A stretch of DNA of 64,000 nucleotides. Origin: a virus. Positions 48,511-56,362 of the stretch are shown here, in pieces (position 1 is the stretch's first letter; each line of letters begins with the position of its first letter). Made by a program: the position numbers and the translations under genes. The stretch is from IMG/VR virus record IMGVR_UViG_3300032770_000002, positions 1 through 64,000 of that record; one strand, 5' to 3'. The notes beneath the pieces are model-generated. The model was not told the DNA's origin and did no database searches. It was given only the letters and a program-made list of their open reading frames with translations.

Positions 48511-49063
48511 TGTCAGCGCTGACTTCGGTTATTTGGGACGACTGGTAGAAGCCGTGGATAAGCGTCCGGATAAACAAGAACTCGACATCCTGGAGAAGCC
48601 CCAGTTCGTTTGGGCGCATCGCATCAGACTCCTTTTTAGGCAACGGCCGAAACAGGAAGATGTGGTCGTAGGTTCTTGCGGTGGTCAGCGTTCGAAAGTA
48701 AAGCCACTTGAAGAAGCTCGTGTATTTTTCGAGCTGCAAGCTTGTCAACATTGACTTGTCAACGTAAAAAACGTAGTAGAAAAATGAATCGGCAAGTGAC
48801 CGGTCGGTCAGGATGATGGAATTCGGGTGTTTCTTGAGGGCGGCCTGTTCAGCGTTGAACTTCTCGCTGATGATTTCAATTTGCAGTTCAATGTATCGGA
48901 CTGGGTCCCGTCGAAGGGCGTCAATGTTGTCAATGCTAGCCCGGTCACGAATGCAGTCGCCAAGAACGACGACCCCGTTATAGTTTGTCCTTTCGGCAAT
49001 CTTTCGAATCATCGTGGACTTGCCCGAATGACACGCACCAGAAAAAGCGATCAACTTGCTCAT
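48452..49063 (-). CDS. P-loop kinase, NadR/AAA_28-like (possible nucleotide kinase)
   Basis: 203 residues. Walker A-like FSGACHSGKSTMIRKIAE (residues ~7-24), then ILTDRSLADSFFYYVFYV, the DR-x-x-x-D pattern of deoxynucleoside and NadR-type kinases, and a lid-like IFLFRPLPKKES. It probably phosphorylates a small molecule. As first gene of the operon with the dCMP hydroxymethylase-like enzyme, it could be the nucleotide kinase that takes hydroxymethyl-dCMP towards the triphosphate, the job done in T4 by gp1, though it is not a gp1 homologue by sequence that I can see. Confidence 0.68.
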   Translation of the reverse strand: MSKLIAFSGACHSGKSTMIRKIAERTNYNGVVVLGDCIRDRASIDNIDALRRDPVRYIELQIEIISEKFNAEQAALKKHPNSIILTDRSLADSFFYYVFYVDKSMLTSLQLEKYTSFFKWLYFRTLTTARTYDHIFLFRPLPKKESDAMRPNELGLLQDVEFLFIRTLIHGFYQSSQITEVSADNETDVNTINSIIDAYIAKG

Positions 49064-49093
49064 CGTTGGGTAGAACTGTTCTTTGTGGTTGGC

Positions 49094-49867
49094 ATGGCAA
49101 TCAAGACCAAACTTACAATTGACGTTCCCTCACGTGAACGGTTGAAACAGACCATTACGCTTTTGTCCCAAGGAGCGGCCAACCCAAAGGCATTCCCTGA
49201 CGGCCAGATTACAGTTTACCCATGGGATGTCCAGGTTGACGACTGGCTTGTCAAGTCAGGCCGCAACACGGACAGCAGCGTCTTTGACGTGATCCCTAAA
49301 CTCGCTGAACTTAACGGCTGTGACCTGGACGACCTCTTTGTTGGCGACGCAAGCACCATCCTTCTGGTCTCGCGATCGCTTCGTCACGGCAACAAAATTG
49401 ACTTTTCGCCCGTCTGCACGAACTGCCGCAAGACGAACAACGTGGTGACGCTAGACGTTCCAAGGCAGCTTCGCAAACTGGCTGAGAAACCCAAGGGGTG
49501 GGGCGGGACTGACACCATCGTCCTGCCCAGCATTAAGGACGAGATTGAGATTCGTCCACTGCGGCTTAAGGATGAAAAGGCCATTGAAAACATGACCCCT
49601 GAGGCCGCAGCGATGGTCCCGCCGGTGACGGCTCGCATGTGCCGCGCCATCGTGTCAGTCGGCGGTGGAAAGCCAGACAGTGTTGCGGAGATCGTGTCCT
49701 ATCTTAGGCGCCTTGACCCAGTTGACCAAGACTACTTGAGTGAACAGATTGACGCGCTTCACCCGCGCCTCGACAGCGATGTCACCTTCGTCTGTGACTA
49801 CTGCGGAAAGCAGTTCGTCTACACGATTAGCTTTGACCGCAACTTTTTTCGTAGCCGCGTCGCTTAA
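49094..49867 (+). CDS. 26: Baseplate hub assembly protein, gp26/gp51-like
   Basis: 257 residues from the ATG at 49094 (MAIKTKLTIDVPSRER). The frame is open upstream but that part is antisense to the kinase gene. An N-terminal recognition part, a VCTNCRKTNNVVTLDVP zinc-type segment, IRPLRLKDEKAIENMT, and the C-terminal VTFVCDYCGKQFVYTISFDRNFF, which is the pattern of the T4 hub-assembly proteins and other tail chaperones with a terminal zinc finger. A second reading frame of ~60 codons directly continues from its end (see 49845). Role in hub or tail assembly is inferred from family. Confidence 0.62.
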   Translation: MAIKTKLTIDVPSRERLKQTITLLSQGAANPKAFPDGQITVYPWDVQVDDWLVKSGRNTDSSVFDVIPKLAELNGCDLDDLFVGDASTILLVSRSLRHGNKIDFSPVCTNCRKTNNVVTLDVPRQLRKLAEKPKGWGGTDTIVLPSIKDEIEIRPLRLKDEKAIENMTPEAAAMVPPVTARMCRAIVSVGGGKPDSVAEIVSYLRRLDPVDQDYLSEQIDALHPRLDSDVTFVCDYCGKQFVYTISFDRNFFRSRVA

Positions 49868-50027
49868 AGCACTCAAGGTCCACTGGTCGACCTTGGCGAC
49901 GACGGCATTTTTTGTGCGAGGGGCGGTAATCGACCTAACCCGAGTCCCAGATTACGCCATTGACTGGGTCATTGAGACGTTTTCGGAACTTCAAGAAAAG
50001 ACGAAAAACGTCCCAAGAATGTGGTAA
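49845..50027 (+). CDS. Small ORF in +1 frame at the end of the gp26-like gene (frameshift product or separate gene)
   Basis: From the T-run at 49844-49849 a frame one base later stays open to TAA at 50025-50027 and encodes ASLKALKVHWSTLATTAFFV, then a helix DYAIDWVIETFSELQEKTKN. No ATG is near; a TTG at 49893 is the only candidate start. The residues look like a real protein, not a shadow. The TTTTTTC run could allow a +1 (or -2) slip fusing it to the gp26-like protein, as happens in tail assembly chaperones of several tailed phages. Unproven. Confidence 0.35.
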   Translation, partial: FFVAASLKALKVHWSTLATTAFFVRGAVIDLTRVPDYAIDWVIETFSELQEKTKNVPRMW

Positions 50028-50032
50028 AATAA

Positions 50033-51031
50033 TTGTTTACAGTGAATAAGTGGCTTGAGGTCATCAATGTTGAGTGTCCGGATCACGGGCCGTATCAGGT
50101 TCAACGACAAGCTTTTGACGGGAAATTAAAAGGTTGTCCTGATTGTATTAAAATTTATCGAGTTTCAAAGGTGAATCAAATTCGAAAATTAGTCAAAAAT
50201 CGCCCTGGCCCAAAGAAGTGGTATAAAACTGAAACTGGACGTTTATTCCTTCTCCGACAGGCCGCTGAAAATAGTCGAAGAGCTGAATTGAGAAGACGTA
50301 GAAGGTTTACTCCTCAAGTCAAAAACTTAGTTAGAAAATTTTGTCATGTTGATAAAAGGTGGCTTCAAAGCAACGGATATTCGATTGATGCCGCACTTCG
50401 ATTTTATGCTGATGTCTACGTTGATTTTGATGTCGATTTTGACGTTCTCGACTCAGTTATTACACGAGATGAACGTTTGTCCGGCCATGAGCACGATCGT
50501 CCAACAATCAGGGCATCTACCATCGCCAGGTGTATTCGATGGACTGGCACGGTTGGTCAGGGTAAAATTCAACAGCCAATATTTTTCAAGTCATTCTTGA
50601 AAACTGGAAGTGGCAACTATCCCATTATAGTTGCACGTCGTGCGGCATTTGAATTTTTTCACGGCTTAAGTCTACCAGATGACGTGTATGTTTTACCTAA
50701 CTGTAAACATTGTCTGGATGTCTTATGCATTAATCCATTACACCATTTTTTAGGTGTGGAGAGAAATCGTCAGGACTACGTCAGAAGTATTTCAAATGTT
50801 GGTCGTCCAAAGACTAATGTGAAATCAACCCAATCCTCAGTGCCGCTTTCAATAAGGCCATTGAAGCTATATCCACTTCCAACCGGCTGGACAAGACGAT
50901 ATTTTGGTAAAATCACACGAACTGGCAAAGATGGAGAAACATGGCGCAAAAATTTTTTGAATGTGGCGAAACACGGTGGAAAAACTTTAGTGGAACTAGT
51001 AGTTGATGCCCGTGTTAATGGAGAATCGTGA
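50033..51031 (+). CDS. HNH endonuclease-like protein
   Basis: 332 residues from TTG at 50033, or 329 from GTG at 50042. N-terminal Cys pairs (VECPDHGPYQV, GCPDC) suggest a zinc finger, followed by a very basic part (RRAELRRRRRFTPQ). The HNH_3-type motif is in the second half: RRAAFEFFHGLSLPDDVYVLP, then NCKHCLDVLCINPLHHFLG and NRQD. The usual order H-x-C...C-x-NP-x-H is kept with a one-residue shift at the first His. The gene is clearly more AT-rich than both neighbours, fitting recent arrival of a homing gene next to the tail genes. Confidence 0.72.
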   Translation: MFTVNKWLEVINVECPDHGPYQVQRQAFDGKLKGCPDCIKIYRVSKVNQIRKLVKNRPGPKKWYKTETGRLFLLRQAAENSRRAELRRRRRFTPQVKNLVRKFCHVDKRWLQSNGYSIDAALRFYADVYVDFDVDFDVLDSVITRDERLSGHEHDRPTIRASTIARCIRWTGTVGQGKIQQPIFFKSFLKTGSGNYPIIVARRAAFEFFHGLSLPDDVYVLPNCKHCLDVLCINPLHHFLGVERNRQDYVRSISNVGRPKTNVKSTQSSVPLSIRPLKLYPLPTGWTRRYFGKITRTGKDGETWRKNFLNVAKHGGKTLVELVVDARVNGES

Positions 51032-51206
51032 CACCGTCAAATGCCCGAAGTGCGGCCACGAGTTCCGGTGTGACGTTGGCTGGCAGAAAGCTAGTGTTGC
51101 AGTTGGGTGTCCGAAGTGTTCGGAGATGATTCACCTGAATCTGCGCGGCTCTGGCACCAGCCCTGATGCTCGGCCAATCGTCGGGCCCAGGCCAGAAAAG
51201 CCGTGA
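51018..51206 (+). CDS. Small zinc-ribbon protein
   Basis: 62 residues from the ATG at 51018 (MENRDTVKCPKCGHEF). Two knuckles CPKCGHEFRC and CPKCSEMIHL form one zinc ribbon. The start lies inside the end of the HNH gene, and the last third of the gene is antisense to another HNH gene, so its tail (GTSPDARPIVGPRPEKP) may have been made by insertion of that gene. Confidence 0.6.
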   Translation: MENRDTVKCPKCGHEFRCDVGWQKASVAVGCPKCSEMIHLNLRGSGTSPDARPIVGPRPEKP

Positions 51207-51804
51207 CTGTGAAGGCGTTTTTTGCGATGTTACACTGCTTGCAACACGGGACCACATTGTCATCAATGTAACCTCGCTTGGAGTCAACTCGGTCAATCCC
51301 CATGTAACAGAATCTTGTCGGGTTAAATCTTCCAAGGCCATTTCTATATTCGACTGGGTAAGGTCTGCATCCACAATAGTGACAGTCGCTTTGCATAAGT
51401 CTTTTGGCCAATTCCTTGTCGAGGTTAAATTCAACATTCATTCTGAGAGATCGTTGATATATCGAGTTGAAGACTCGCGTGAATCCGGCTTCAAATGAGT
51501 TAATGCGAGTGACCCTGGTGGCCGCGGCAGTTCTGATCTTTTGGGCGCATTGAGCGCACTGTTTCATGCTATGGTTTTTCCTGCCGAATAAAGACGATGG
51601 TGGAACTAATTTGACGTTTCCGCAGGTGCATTGAAGTTTGAAGCACCACAGCAGTTTTCCACCGTAACGTGAATTTTGGGCCCACTCGTAACCGATGACT
51701 TTGAAACGACCGATTTCAGACCCGATTGGGTGTTCTTGAATGTATTGAGCACGTTTTTCTTTTCGAAGATTTTTACGGTGTTCCTCCGTCATTATGTATT
51801 TCAT
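51091..51804 (-). CDS. HNH homing endonuclease
   Basis: 237 residues. An N-terminal Lys/Arg-rich helix (EEHRKNLRKEKRAQYIQEHP), a zinc-type pair (CTCGN, CAQCAQKI), then a canonical HNH nuclease: CHYCGCRPYPVEY, GIDRVDSKRGYIDDNVVPC and CKQCNIAKNAFT. This form matches stand-alone HNH nucleases seen scattered through large myoviruses. Its last ~38 codons overlap the zinc-ribbon gene on the other strand; it starts 28 bases from the divergent exonuclease gene. Confidence 0.85.
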   Translation of the reverse strand: MKYIMTEEHRKNLRKEKRAQYIQEHPIGSEIGRFKVIGYEWAQNSRYGGKLLWCFKLQCTCGNVKLVPPSSLFGRKNHSMKQCAQCAQKIRTAAATRVTRINSFEAGFTRVFNSIYQRSLRMNVEFNLDKELAKRLMQSDCHYCGCRPYPVEYRNGLGRFNPTRFCYMGIDRVDSKRGYIDDNVVPCCKQCNIAKNAFTVTAFLAWARRLAEHQGWCQSRADSGESSPNTSDTQLQH

Positions 51805-51832
51805 AGGTTATTGATCTAACTCAAATACAGGC

Positions 51833-52696
51833 ATGACTGACCTCATAATTGACGGGAATGGATTTTTCGCTCACGCGTATTATTCGGCGGTTAAGCACGG
51901 GCGTGATCCTGTGAAAGTGGCCATGAAGTCAATCGTCAAGATGATTCGAAATGACGAATCTTACTTTTCACGGCACATTGATAGGCTTCTTTTTTGTTGG
52001 GACGGGGCTCCTAAGACGGCTAAACATCGGCCAACTCCAAAGCCTGAAGATTATCATCCGAAATTGGCTGACTTTTCTACGAGGTTGACGCCATTGACTG
52101 GAAGTGCTCAAGTCATGCTTGATGACCATGAAGCGGACGACGTTGTCGCTTCTGCGTCAGAGCAGACTAAAGCTGATCATGTGGTGGTCGTTAGTTCGGA
52201 CAAGGACCTCTCGCAGCTCCAATGTGACCGAGTCTCGTTTTATGACGTTCACTCGAAGATGCTCTTGACGCGGCGGGTCATCTGTGAGCGATGGCATGTT
52301 CACCACCCAATCCAAGTCGCCATTGCACTGGCCATCATTGGGGATATCGGGGACGGCATCAAGGGCGTGCACAAGTGGGGTGAGGGAAAGGTCAAAAAGC
52401 TATTTTCAACCATCCCACGTGAGACGCCGTTCGACCAGGTCATCGAGATCATCGTCAGTCAGATGAACGATGAACAGCAGGCTCAGTTTCTCGAGTGTTT
52501 GAGCGTGACGCTGTTGGACACGACAATAGAAGGCGTTCCTGAACCTGCGCCAGTAGCGCTGGATGACACTGAGGCGCGCAAGATTGAGCGAGAGATGGCT
52601 ATGCCATGGGCTGCCAGCGACAAGACGTCGCAGAACATCAACGAGTTTGACCGCTGGATGCGCGGTGAGAAAGTTACAGGCTCATCAACGGGATAG
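51833..52696 (+). CDS. 5'-3' exonuclease / flap nuclease (FEN/RNase H-like)
   Basis: 287 residues with the PIN/FEN acidic residues in order: DLIIDGNGFFAHA, FCWDGAPKTAKH, LDDHEADDVVASA, VVVSSDKDLSQL and then ALAIIGDIGDGIKGV with the helix-hairpin-helix KWGEGKVKKLF. The equivalent in T4 is RNase H (rnh), which removes RNA primers from lagging-strand fragments; a DNA polymerase I-type exonuclease is the other close family. Stops inside the end of a convergent gene. Confidence 0.85.
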   Translation: MTDLIIDGNGFFAHAYYSAVKHGRDPVKVAMKSIVKMIRNDESYFSRHIDRLLFCWDGAPKTAKHRPTPKPEDYHPKLADFSTRLTPLTGSAQVMLDDHEADDVVASASEQTKADHVVVVSSDKDLSQLQCDRVSFYDVHSKMLLTRRVICERWHVHHPIQVAIALAIIGDIGDGIKGVHKWGEGKVKKLFSTIPRETPFDQVIEIIVSQMNDEQQAQFLECLSVTLLDTTIEGVPEPAPVALDDTEARKIEREMAMPWAASDKTSQNINEFDRWMRGEKVTGSSTG

Positions 52697-53075
52697 CCCC
52701 GCCGCTTGAACGAGTGTAATTCCTGGTCAGTGTAAAGTCAAGGACCGAGCTCCCTGAGGCGCTGGCATTGAGCCGGAGCTGCGTGAAGGTCCCGGTGACA
52801 ACGATGCTCTTAATTTGACCGGCCACGAGGGTTGAGTTCAACGGACTGTCGTCCGAGATGTTTGCAAGGTCAGACCACGTCCCGTCCCCTTCGAGCTGTT
52901 GAAAGTGATAGTTGATCGTGTTGGCCCCAGTGTTCTCGAGCGTGAAGATGTTGTCATTCAACCCGCCTTGAATGATGGTGAACATGGTGCCGTCAGTCTC
53001 TCCAACGGCGTTGGTGTCTTGGACGAAAGTTTTCAAGATGCAATAAGTATTGAAGGTTAGAAACGAAGGCGCCAC
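52674..53075 (-). CDS. Hypothetical virion protein, beta-rich
   Basis: 133 residues from the GTG at 53075; a TTG at 53036 is possible. Beta-sandwich type sequence (FTLENTGANTINYHFQQLEG, IVVTGTFTQLRLNASASGSS). It is the last of four co-directional genes below the gp5-like spike. Its end overlaps the convergent exonuclease gene by 23 bases. Confidence 0.5.
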   Translation of the reverse strand: MAPSFLTFNTYCILKTFVQDTNAVGETDGTMFTIIQGGLNDNIFTLENTGANTINYHFQQLEGDGTWSDLANISDDSPLNSTLVAGQIKSIVVTGTFTQLRLNASASGSSVLDFTLTRNYTRSSGGAIPLMSL

Positions 53076-53620
53076 AGAAAGTTTCTGGCTGATGTCCCCT
53101 TGTTGATTGGGGCGTCCAAGATGGCTCGATTCAACAGCGTGCCATTGCCAGAAAACAAGCCAGCTTCCGTGATAAGGACGCCCTGGGCCTCGGTGTCGGC
53201 GATGGTGATTGAAACTCTGGCGATGAACGGCTCAGGATAGTCAATCGAGTTGACCGGCTTTAGTTCGCTGTCTGGCACGCTGTCCGCATCGCTGTCATAA
53301 AATGTCAATGGCGCTTCAAGGGCCAAGTCACCCACGGTCTCTGGTGTGGTCCCAGTTCCAATGCCAAACTGTGAGGCGATGTAGTCTGTGACTGGGCTGC
53401 GGCCGCCCCAGCAGTAGATCATGAGCTGACGACCAGCGTCAGTGTGAACGTTCGTTCCAATGGGCAACTCATCCGGCCCAATGGTCGGCCAGTCTTCAGT
53501 CGCCAGGTCAGGCACGTCAAGCAACCCGGCCTTTCGAGCCTCTCGCGCTGACATCACTTGCCCATCTTCAAGGATAATGCTGGCGATCGAGAGGAAGCCA
53601 GATAGTCTCATAGAGCTCAT
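53057..53620 (-). CDS. Tail-associated structural protein
   Basis: 187 residues. The middle, YIASQFGIGTGTTPETVGDLALEAPL, and the end, GVLITEAGLFSGNGTLLNRAI followed by INKGTSARNFLWRLRF, match a recurring pattern of phage tail and fibre-attachment proteins in which a domain ends in EAGLF...K...W-x-L-x-F. Likely baseplate or fibre-linked. Confidence 0.55.
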   Translation of the reverse strand: MSSMRLSGFLSIASIILEDGQVMSAREARKAGLLDVPDLATEDWPTIGPDELPIGTNVHTDAGRQLMIYCWGGRSPVTDYIASQFGIGTGTTPETVGDLALEAPLTFYDSDADSVPDSELKPVNSIDYPEPFIARVSITIADTEAQGVLITEAGLFSGNGTLLNRAILDAPINKGTSARNFLWRLRF

Positions 53621-53635
53621 TCGGCTTAACTATGC

Positions 53636-54232
53636 TCAGATGTTCGGTAAGACGATCGGGCTCTTAACCGGCTGGGGCACCACGTCTGATTCAACGGAGA
53701 CTTCACCCCCGCTGACAATGACTGGGGTTGAGATCGACACTGACGGAACTGGAATTGGGACGTGGATCACCACAGGCGGCGGAATTGGAAACGGAATGGA
53801 AATCGGGAACTCAACGGCAAAATTCGGCAAGGCCAACTGGTAGGTTGGAGTTTGAACTTGAACTGGAGTCTGTTGGGCAACGAGCAAGACGTTGAGAACA
53901 ACGACGTCGCCAACGCGAAACACGATTGAAAACGTGGCCTGCGGGATGGCCTGAATGAGCTTGGTCGCGTCATCAACGATGTTTTGGATGATCTTGGTCC
54001 CGTTGGTCAGGAGAGACTGGATGGCCTCAGGTATTTTCAAGACCGACAGGGCCGCAAGGACGTAGTCAGCCACCAGTGACTTGACGTCCACGCCAATAAT
54101 CGGGAGCGGAACTTGAATGATGACTGCGAAGTTAAAGTTTGGCGAGTTCGAAACGGCCGCACTTGGCTGGCTTGGCGTGACGGTGATGAACCCGCTTCCA
54201 GTTGATGTTGTTGTTGTCGGTGAGATGGCCAT
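53636..54232 (-). CDS. Ile/Val/Pro-rich structural protein
   Basis: 198 residues, start in a TAATG overlap with the spike gene. The composition is extreme: alternating Ile/Val/Pro strands (VIIQVPLPIIGVDVKSLVADYV, FPISIPFPIPPPVVIHVPIPVPS) with hardly any charge except VDDATKLIQAI and the end. It does not look like a globular enzyme; it may line or plug the hub. Not recognised. Confidence 0.5.
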   Translation of the reverse strand: MAISPTTTTSTGSGFITVTPSQPSAAVSNSPNFNFAVIIQVPLPIIGVDVKSLVADYVLAALSVLKIPEAIQSLLTNGTKIIQNIVDDATKLIQAIPQATFSIVFRVGDVVVLNVLLVAQQTPVQVQTPTYQLALPNFAVEFPISIPFPIPPPVVIHVPIPVPSVSISTPVIVSGGEVSVESDVVPQPVKSPIVLPNI

Positions 54233-55248
54233 TAGCTTGCTTGAATGCGAGTTGTAGCTGAATCCTGTGGAAAAAGACCTGCCGTTGGAATGGGTGGGCC
54301 AGTCGGTGACCCGTCATTCCCATTTGGGTGCTGGTGTGTCAACAGATACTGCAGCATAGTGGGCGTCAAGAGCAGGATTGGGTAGCCACTTGCTGAGCCA
54401 ATGGACGCCGCGGCGGTGTTCATGACAAACTGCGGCGCGGTCATTGAAATTTTTCCCTCCTCAACGATGATGCCAGTCGTTCCTTTTCCTGAACCGATCT
54501 GAACTCGGTCTGAGTCAATGCCGATTGTAAAGGCTGTGGATGAGGTGATGGCCACGTTTCCAAGCTCACTGATGGCGATCGTCGCGCCCGTTCCAGTTGT
54601 GATTGTGACTGAGTTGCCCTGGACCGTAATGAGGCAGTTTCCACATGAAAGTGAAAATCGTCCAGTCTTGAGGAGCGTGGACGTTGGCGCGTTGAGAATT
54701 GTCGTCGCCGCGGACACGACCGCGCTGTCAAGGCCTTGGATGACGATGTTTTGGCCAAGGTCGTTAAGTGAGATGCTTTGGCCTTTTGGCGTCTGGATGG
54801 TCGTCTTTCCACCGCTGGCCGCGCCACTCGTTTCAATGACAAGCTGGTGACCTTGCTGCGTGGTTAAGACGACTTGCGTGTCCGAAAATTGGATGCTGTG
54901 GCCATACCGCGTGAGGATGCTTCTGCTTGGCCCACTGTCGTCGTAACTGTGAAGCTTCAATGATTTTCCAACAGGGGCTGTGGCCCACTCCCAGATTGGC
55001 TTTTCTGGTTCACCATCGAGAAACTGAACCCACACGTTGTCTCCAACAGCCGGAAGCCAACTCATTCCACCAGAGCTGTTAGTGTTGCCAAATGGCAGAC
55101 CACGCGGCAAGGCCCACGGCAGGCGGTCTGTCGGGACCTCATTGGCCAACCCATAGACTGCGGGGACCCGGACCTTAAGTCGCCCCATTTGGGTCTGGTC
55201 ACGATTTTCCTCGACCAGACCGCCATAAATTCCATTTAGGTTTGCCAT
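54232..55248 (-). CDS. 5: Baseplate spike protein, gp5/gpV-like
   Basis: 338 residues. N-terminal OB fold: ENRDQTQMGRLKVRVPAVYG, LPWALPRGLPFG, WLPAVGDNVWVQFLDGEPEKPIW, the Phage_base_V signature. Then a repeat-rich triple beta-helix region (GNSVTITTGTGATIAISELG, VEEGKISMTAPQFVMNTA) and a C-terminal HQHPNGNDGSPTGPPIPT, the tip-type motif of VgrG/gp5 spikes. The spike punctures the outer membrane. No lysozyme domain is present, unlike T4 gp5. Divergent from the tube-like gene at 55268. Confidence 0.8.
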   Translation of the reverse strand: MANLNGIYGGLVEENRDQTQMGRLKVRVPAVYGLANEVPTDRLPWALPRGLPFGNTNSSGGMSWLPAVGDNVWVQFLDGEPEKPIWEWATAPVGKSLKLHSYDDSGPSRSILTRYGHSIQFSDTQVVLTTQQGHQLVIETSGAASGGKTTIQTPKGQSISLNDLGQNIVIQGLDSAVVSAATTILNAPTSTLLKTGRFSLSCGNCLITVQGNSVTITTGTGATIAISELGNVAITSSTAFTIGIDSDRVQIGSGKGTTGIIVEEGKISMTAPQFVMNTAAASIGSASGYPILLLTPTMLQYLLTHQHPNGNDGSPTGPPIPTAGLFPQDSATTRIQAS

Positions 55249-55267
55249 TATTTAACTTAGGTATCGT

Positions 55268-56137
55268 ATGATCATTGACGCCGTTAACCCGTGGGGCAAA
55301 GTTGGAAGCAACTTTGAGCCACAACGAAGTGACCTGTGGATTCTCGACTTAACGCCCGTCTACAACGCGATCATCGCTGGAAACTCAGACATCCAGAACC
55401 AGGAAGGACCGCGCTGGTCCGCAAGATTTGGCGTGGCGGCAAGCACGATAGGCGACTTTGCCCGCCAAGTCAACTCACTAGCTGACAAGCGTGACATTCG
55501 TTACTTCGCTCGAGCCGTCTCCATGCCGCAGGTGTCGATAACGCCAGAAGTGGTCTACCGCGACACGCGCCCTTACAACACGCCTGGCTGGGACCAACCG
55601 CCAAGTCCAGGGAGAATGGTCTTCGTTCACGAGGTGCCGACCATCACAAACAATGACGATGACGTGATGCGAAGCAGCATCTACACGCTGCTGTTTCTGT
55701 GGCGCATTTTATCACGGGCCGGTCGTGGTGGAATGTCAACGGAGTTTTCACTTTACCTAGACAAGGATTTCAAGGTGAACTACGGCTTTGACATTCGCAC
55801 GACGTTTCTTTGTGGGCAAGACTTACCACAGGCCGCGGCTGCAACGCCGCAATCGGCGACTGGCACTGACTTCTTTTCAAAGGTTAAAAATTTCGTGTCG
55901 CAACAGGGGTTGGTCAACCCGTTTTCGACGGGCGTTCAACCGTCAAGCCCTGTGCCGACTTCGACAAACATGGACCTTCTGCCAAATGGGCTGAAAGTGT
56001 CCGCCTCCTACGTCTTTAAAAACTGCTGGATTGGCTCGCTCACCGTGGGCCCTGAGCTAAGCTGTGAAGGAGCTCGATTTGTGGAAATTAACGCTGATTT
56101 TTACGCGGACGACGTCCTGCCTGTTCCGTTCTCTTAG
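55268..56137 (+). CDS. Tail-tube-like baseplate protein (paralogue of gp19)
   Basis: 289 residues. NPWGKVGSNFEPQRSDLWILDL repeats the pattern at the start of the tail tube protein (43340), and FARAVSMPQVSITPEVVYRD plus the C-terminal SASYVFKNCWIGSLTVGPEL and ARFVEINADFYADDVLP are typical tube strands. In T4, gp48 and gp54 are tube-like proteins that cap the baseplate and start tube growth; this could be that role. Position beside the spike gene fits. Confidence 0.6.
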   Translation: MIIDAVNPWGKVGSNFEPQRSDLWILDLTPVYNAIIAGNSDIQNQEGPRWSARFGVAASTIGDFARQVNSLADKRDIRYFARAVSMPQVSITPEVVYRDTRPYNTPGWDQPPSPGRMVFVHEVPTITNNDDDVMRSSIYTLLFLWRILSRAGRGGMSTEFSLYLDKDFKVNYGFDIRTTFLCGQDLPQAAAATPQSATGTDFFSKVKNFVSQQGLVNPFSTGVQPSSPVPTSTNMDLLPNGLKVSASYVFKNCWIGSLTVGPELSCEGARFVEINADFYADDVLPVPFS

Positions 56138-56346
56138 GAGTGCAAGATTGACGGGTTGCGTTGCGCAGGCTGCGCAGCTTCGGCTTCCTTCTTCTTGGCT
56201 TCAGCCAGCCGCTTGACCAGCGAGACGCCAAAGTTGACTGGAGCCTTTGGCCCGAGCTCTTTGCCAGCTTCCTCGAGCGTCATCGGCGGCTTCTTCGACT
56301 CAAATTGCTTGCAGTGTCGAATGTGTTCAAACAGTCTTTCGCTCAT
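56134..56346 (-). CDS. Small hypothetical protein
   Basis: 70 residues: MSERLFEHIRHCKQFESKKPPMT, then a charged helix (VSLVKRLAEAKKKEAEAAQPAQ). Tail-to-tail with the tube-like gene (four-base overlap) and divergent from the primase gene. Not recognised. Confidence 0.5.
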   Translation of the reverse strand: MSERLFEHIRHCKQFESKKPPMTLEEAGKELGPKAPVNFGVSLVKRLAEAKKKEAEAAQPAQRNPSILHS

Positions 56347-56362
56347 ATTCTAAATAGCACAT

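Noticed and set aside
48827-49093. Upstream extension of the gp26-like frame
   Set aside because: Antisense to the P-loop kinase; the family start fits the ATG at 49094.
50033-50044. TTGTTTACA at the start of the HNH gene as another early promoter
   Set aside because: No -10 element follows at 16-17 bases; the motif lies at the start codon itself.
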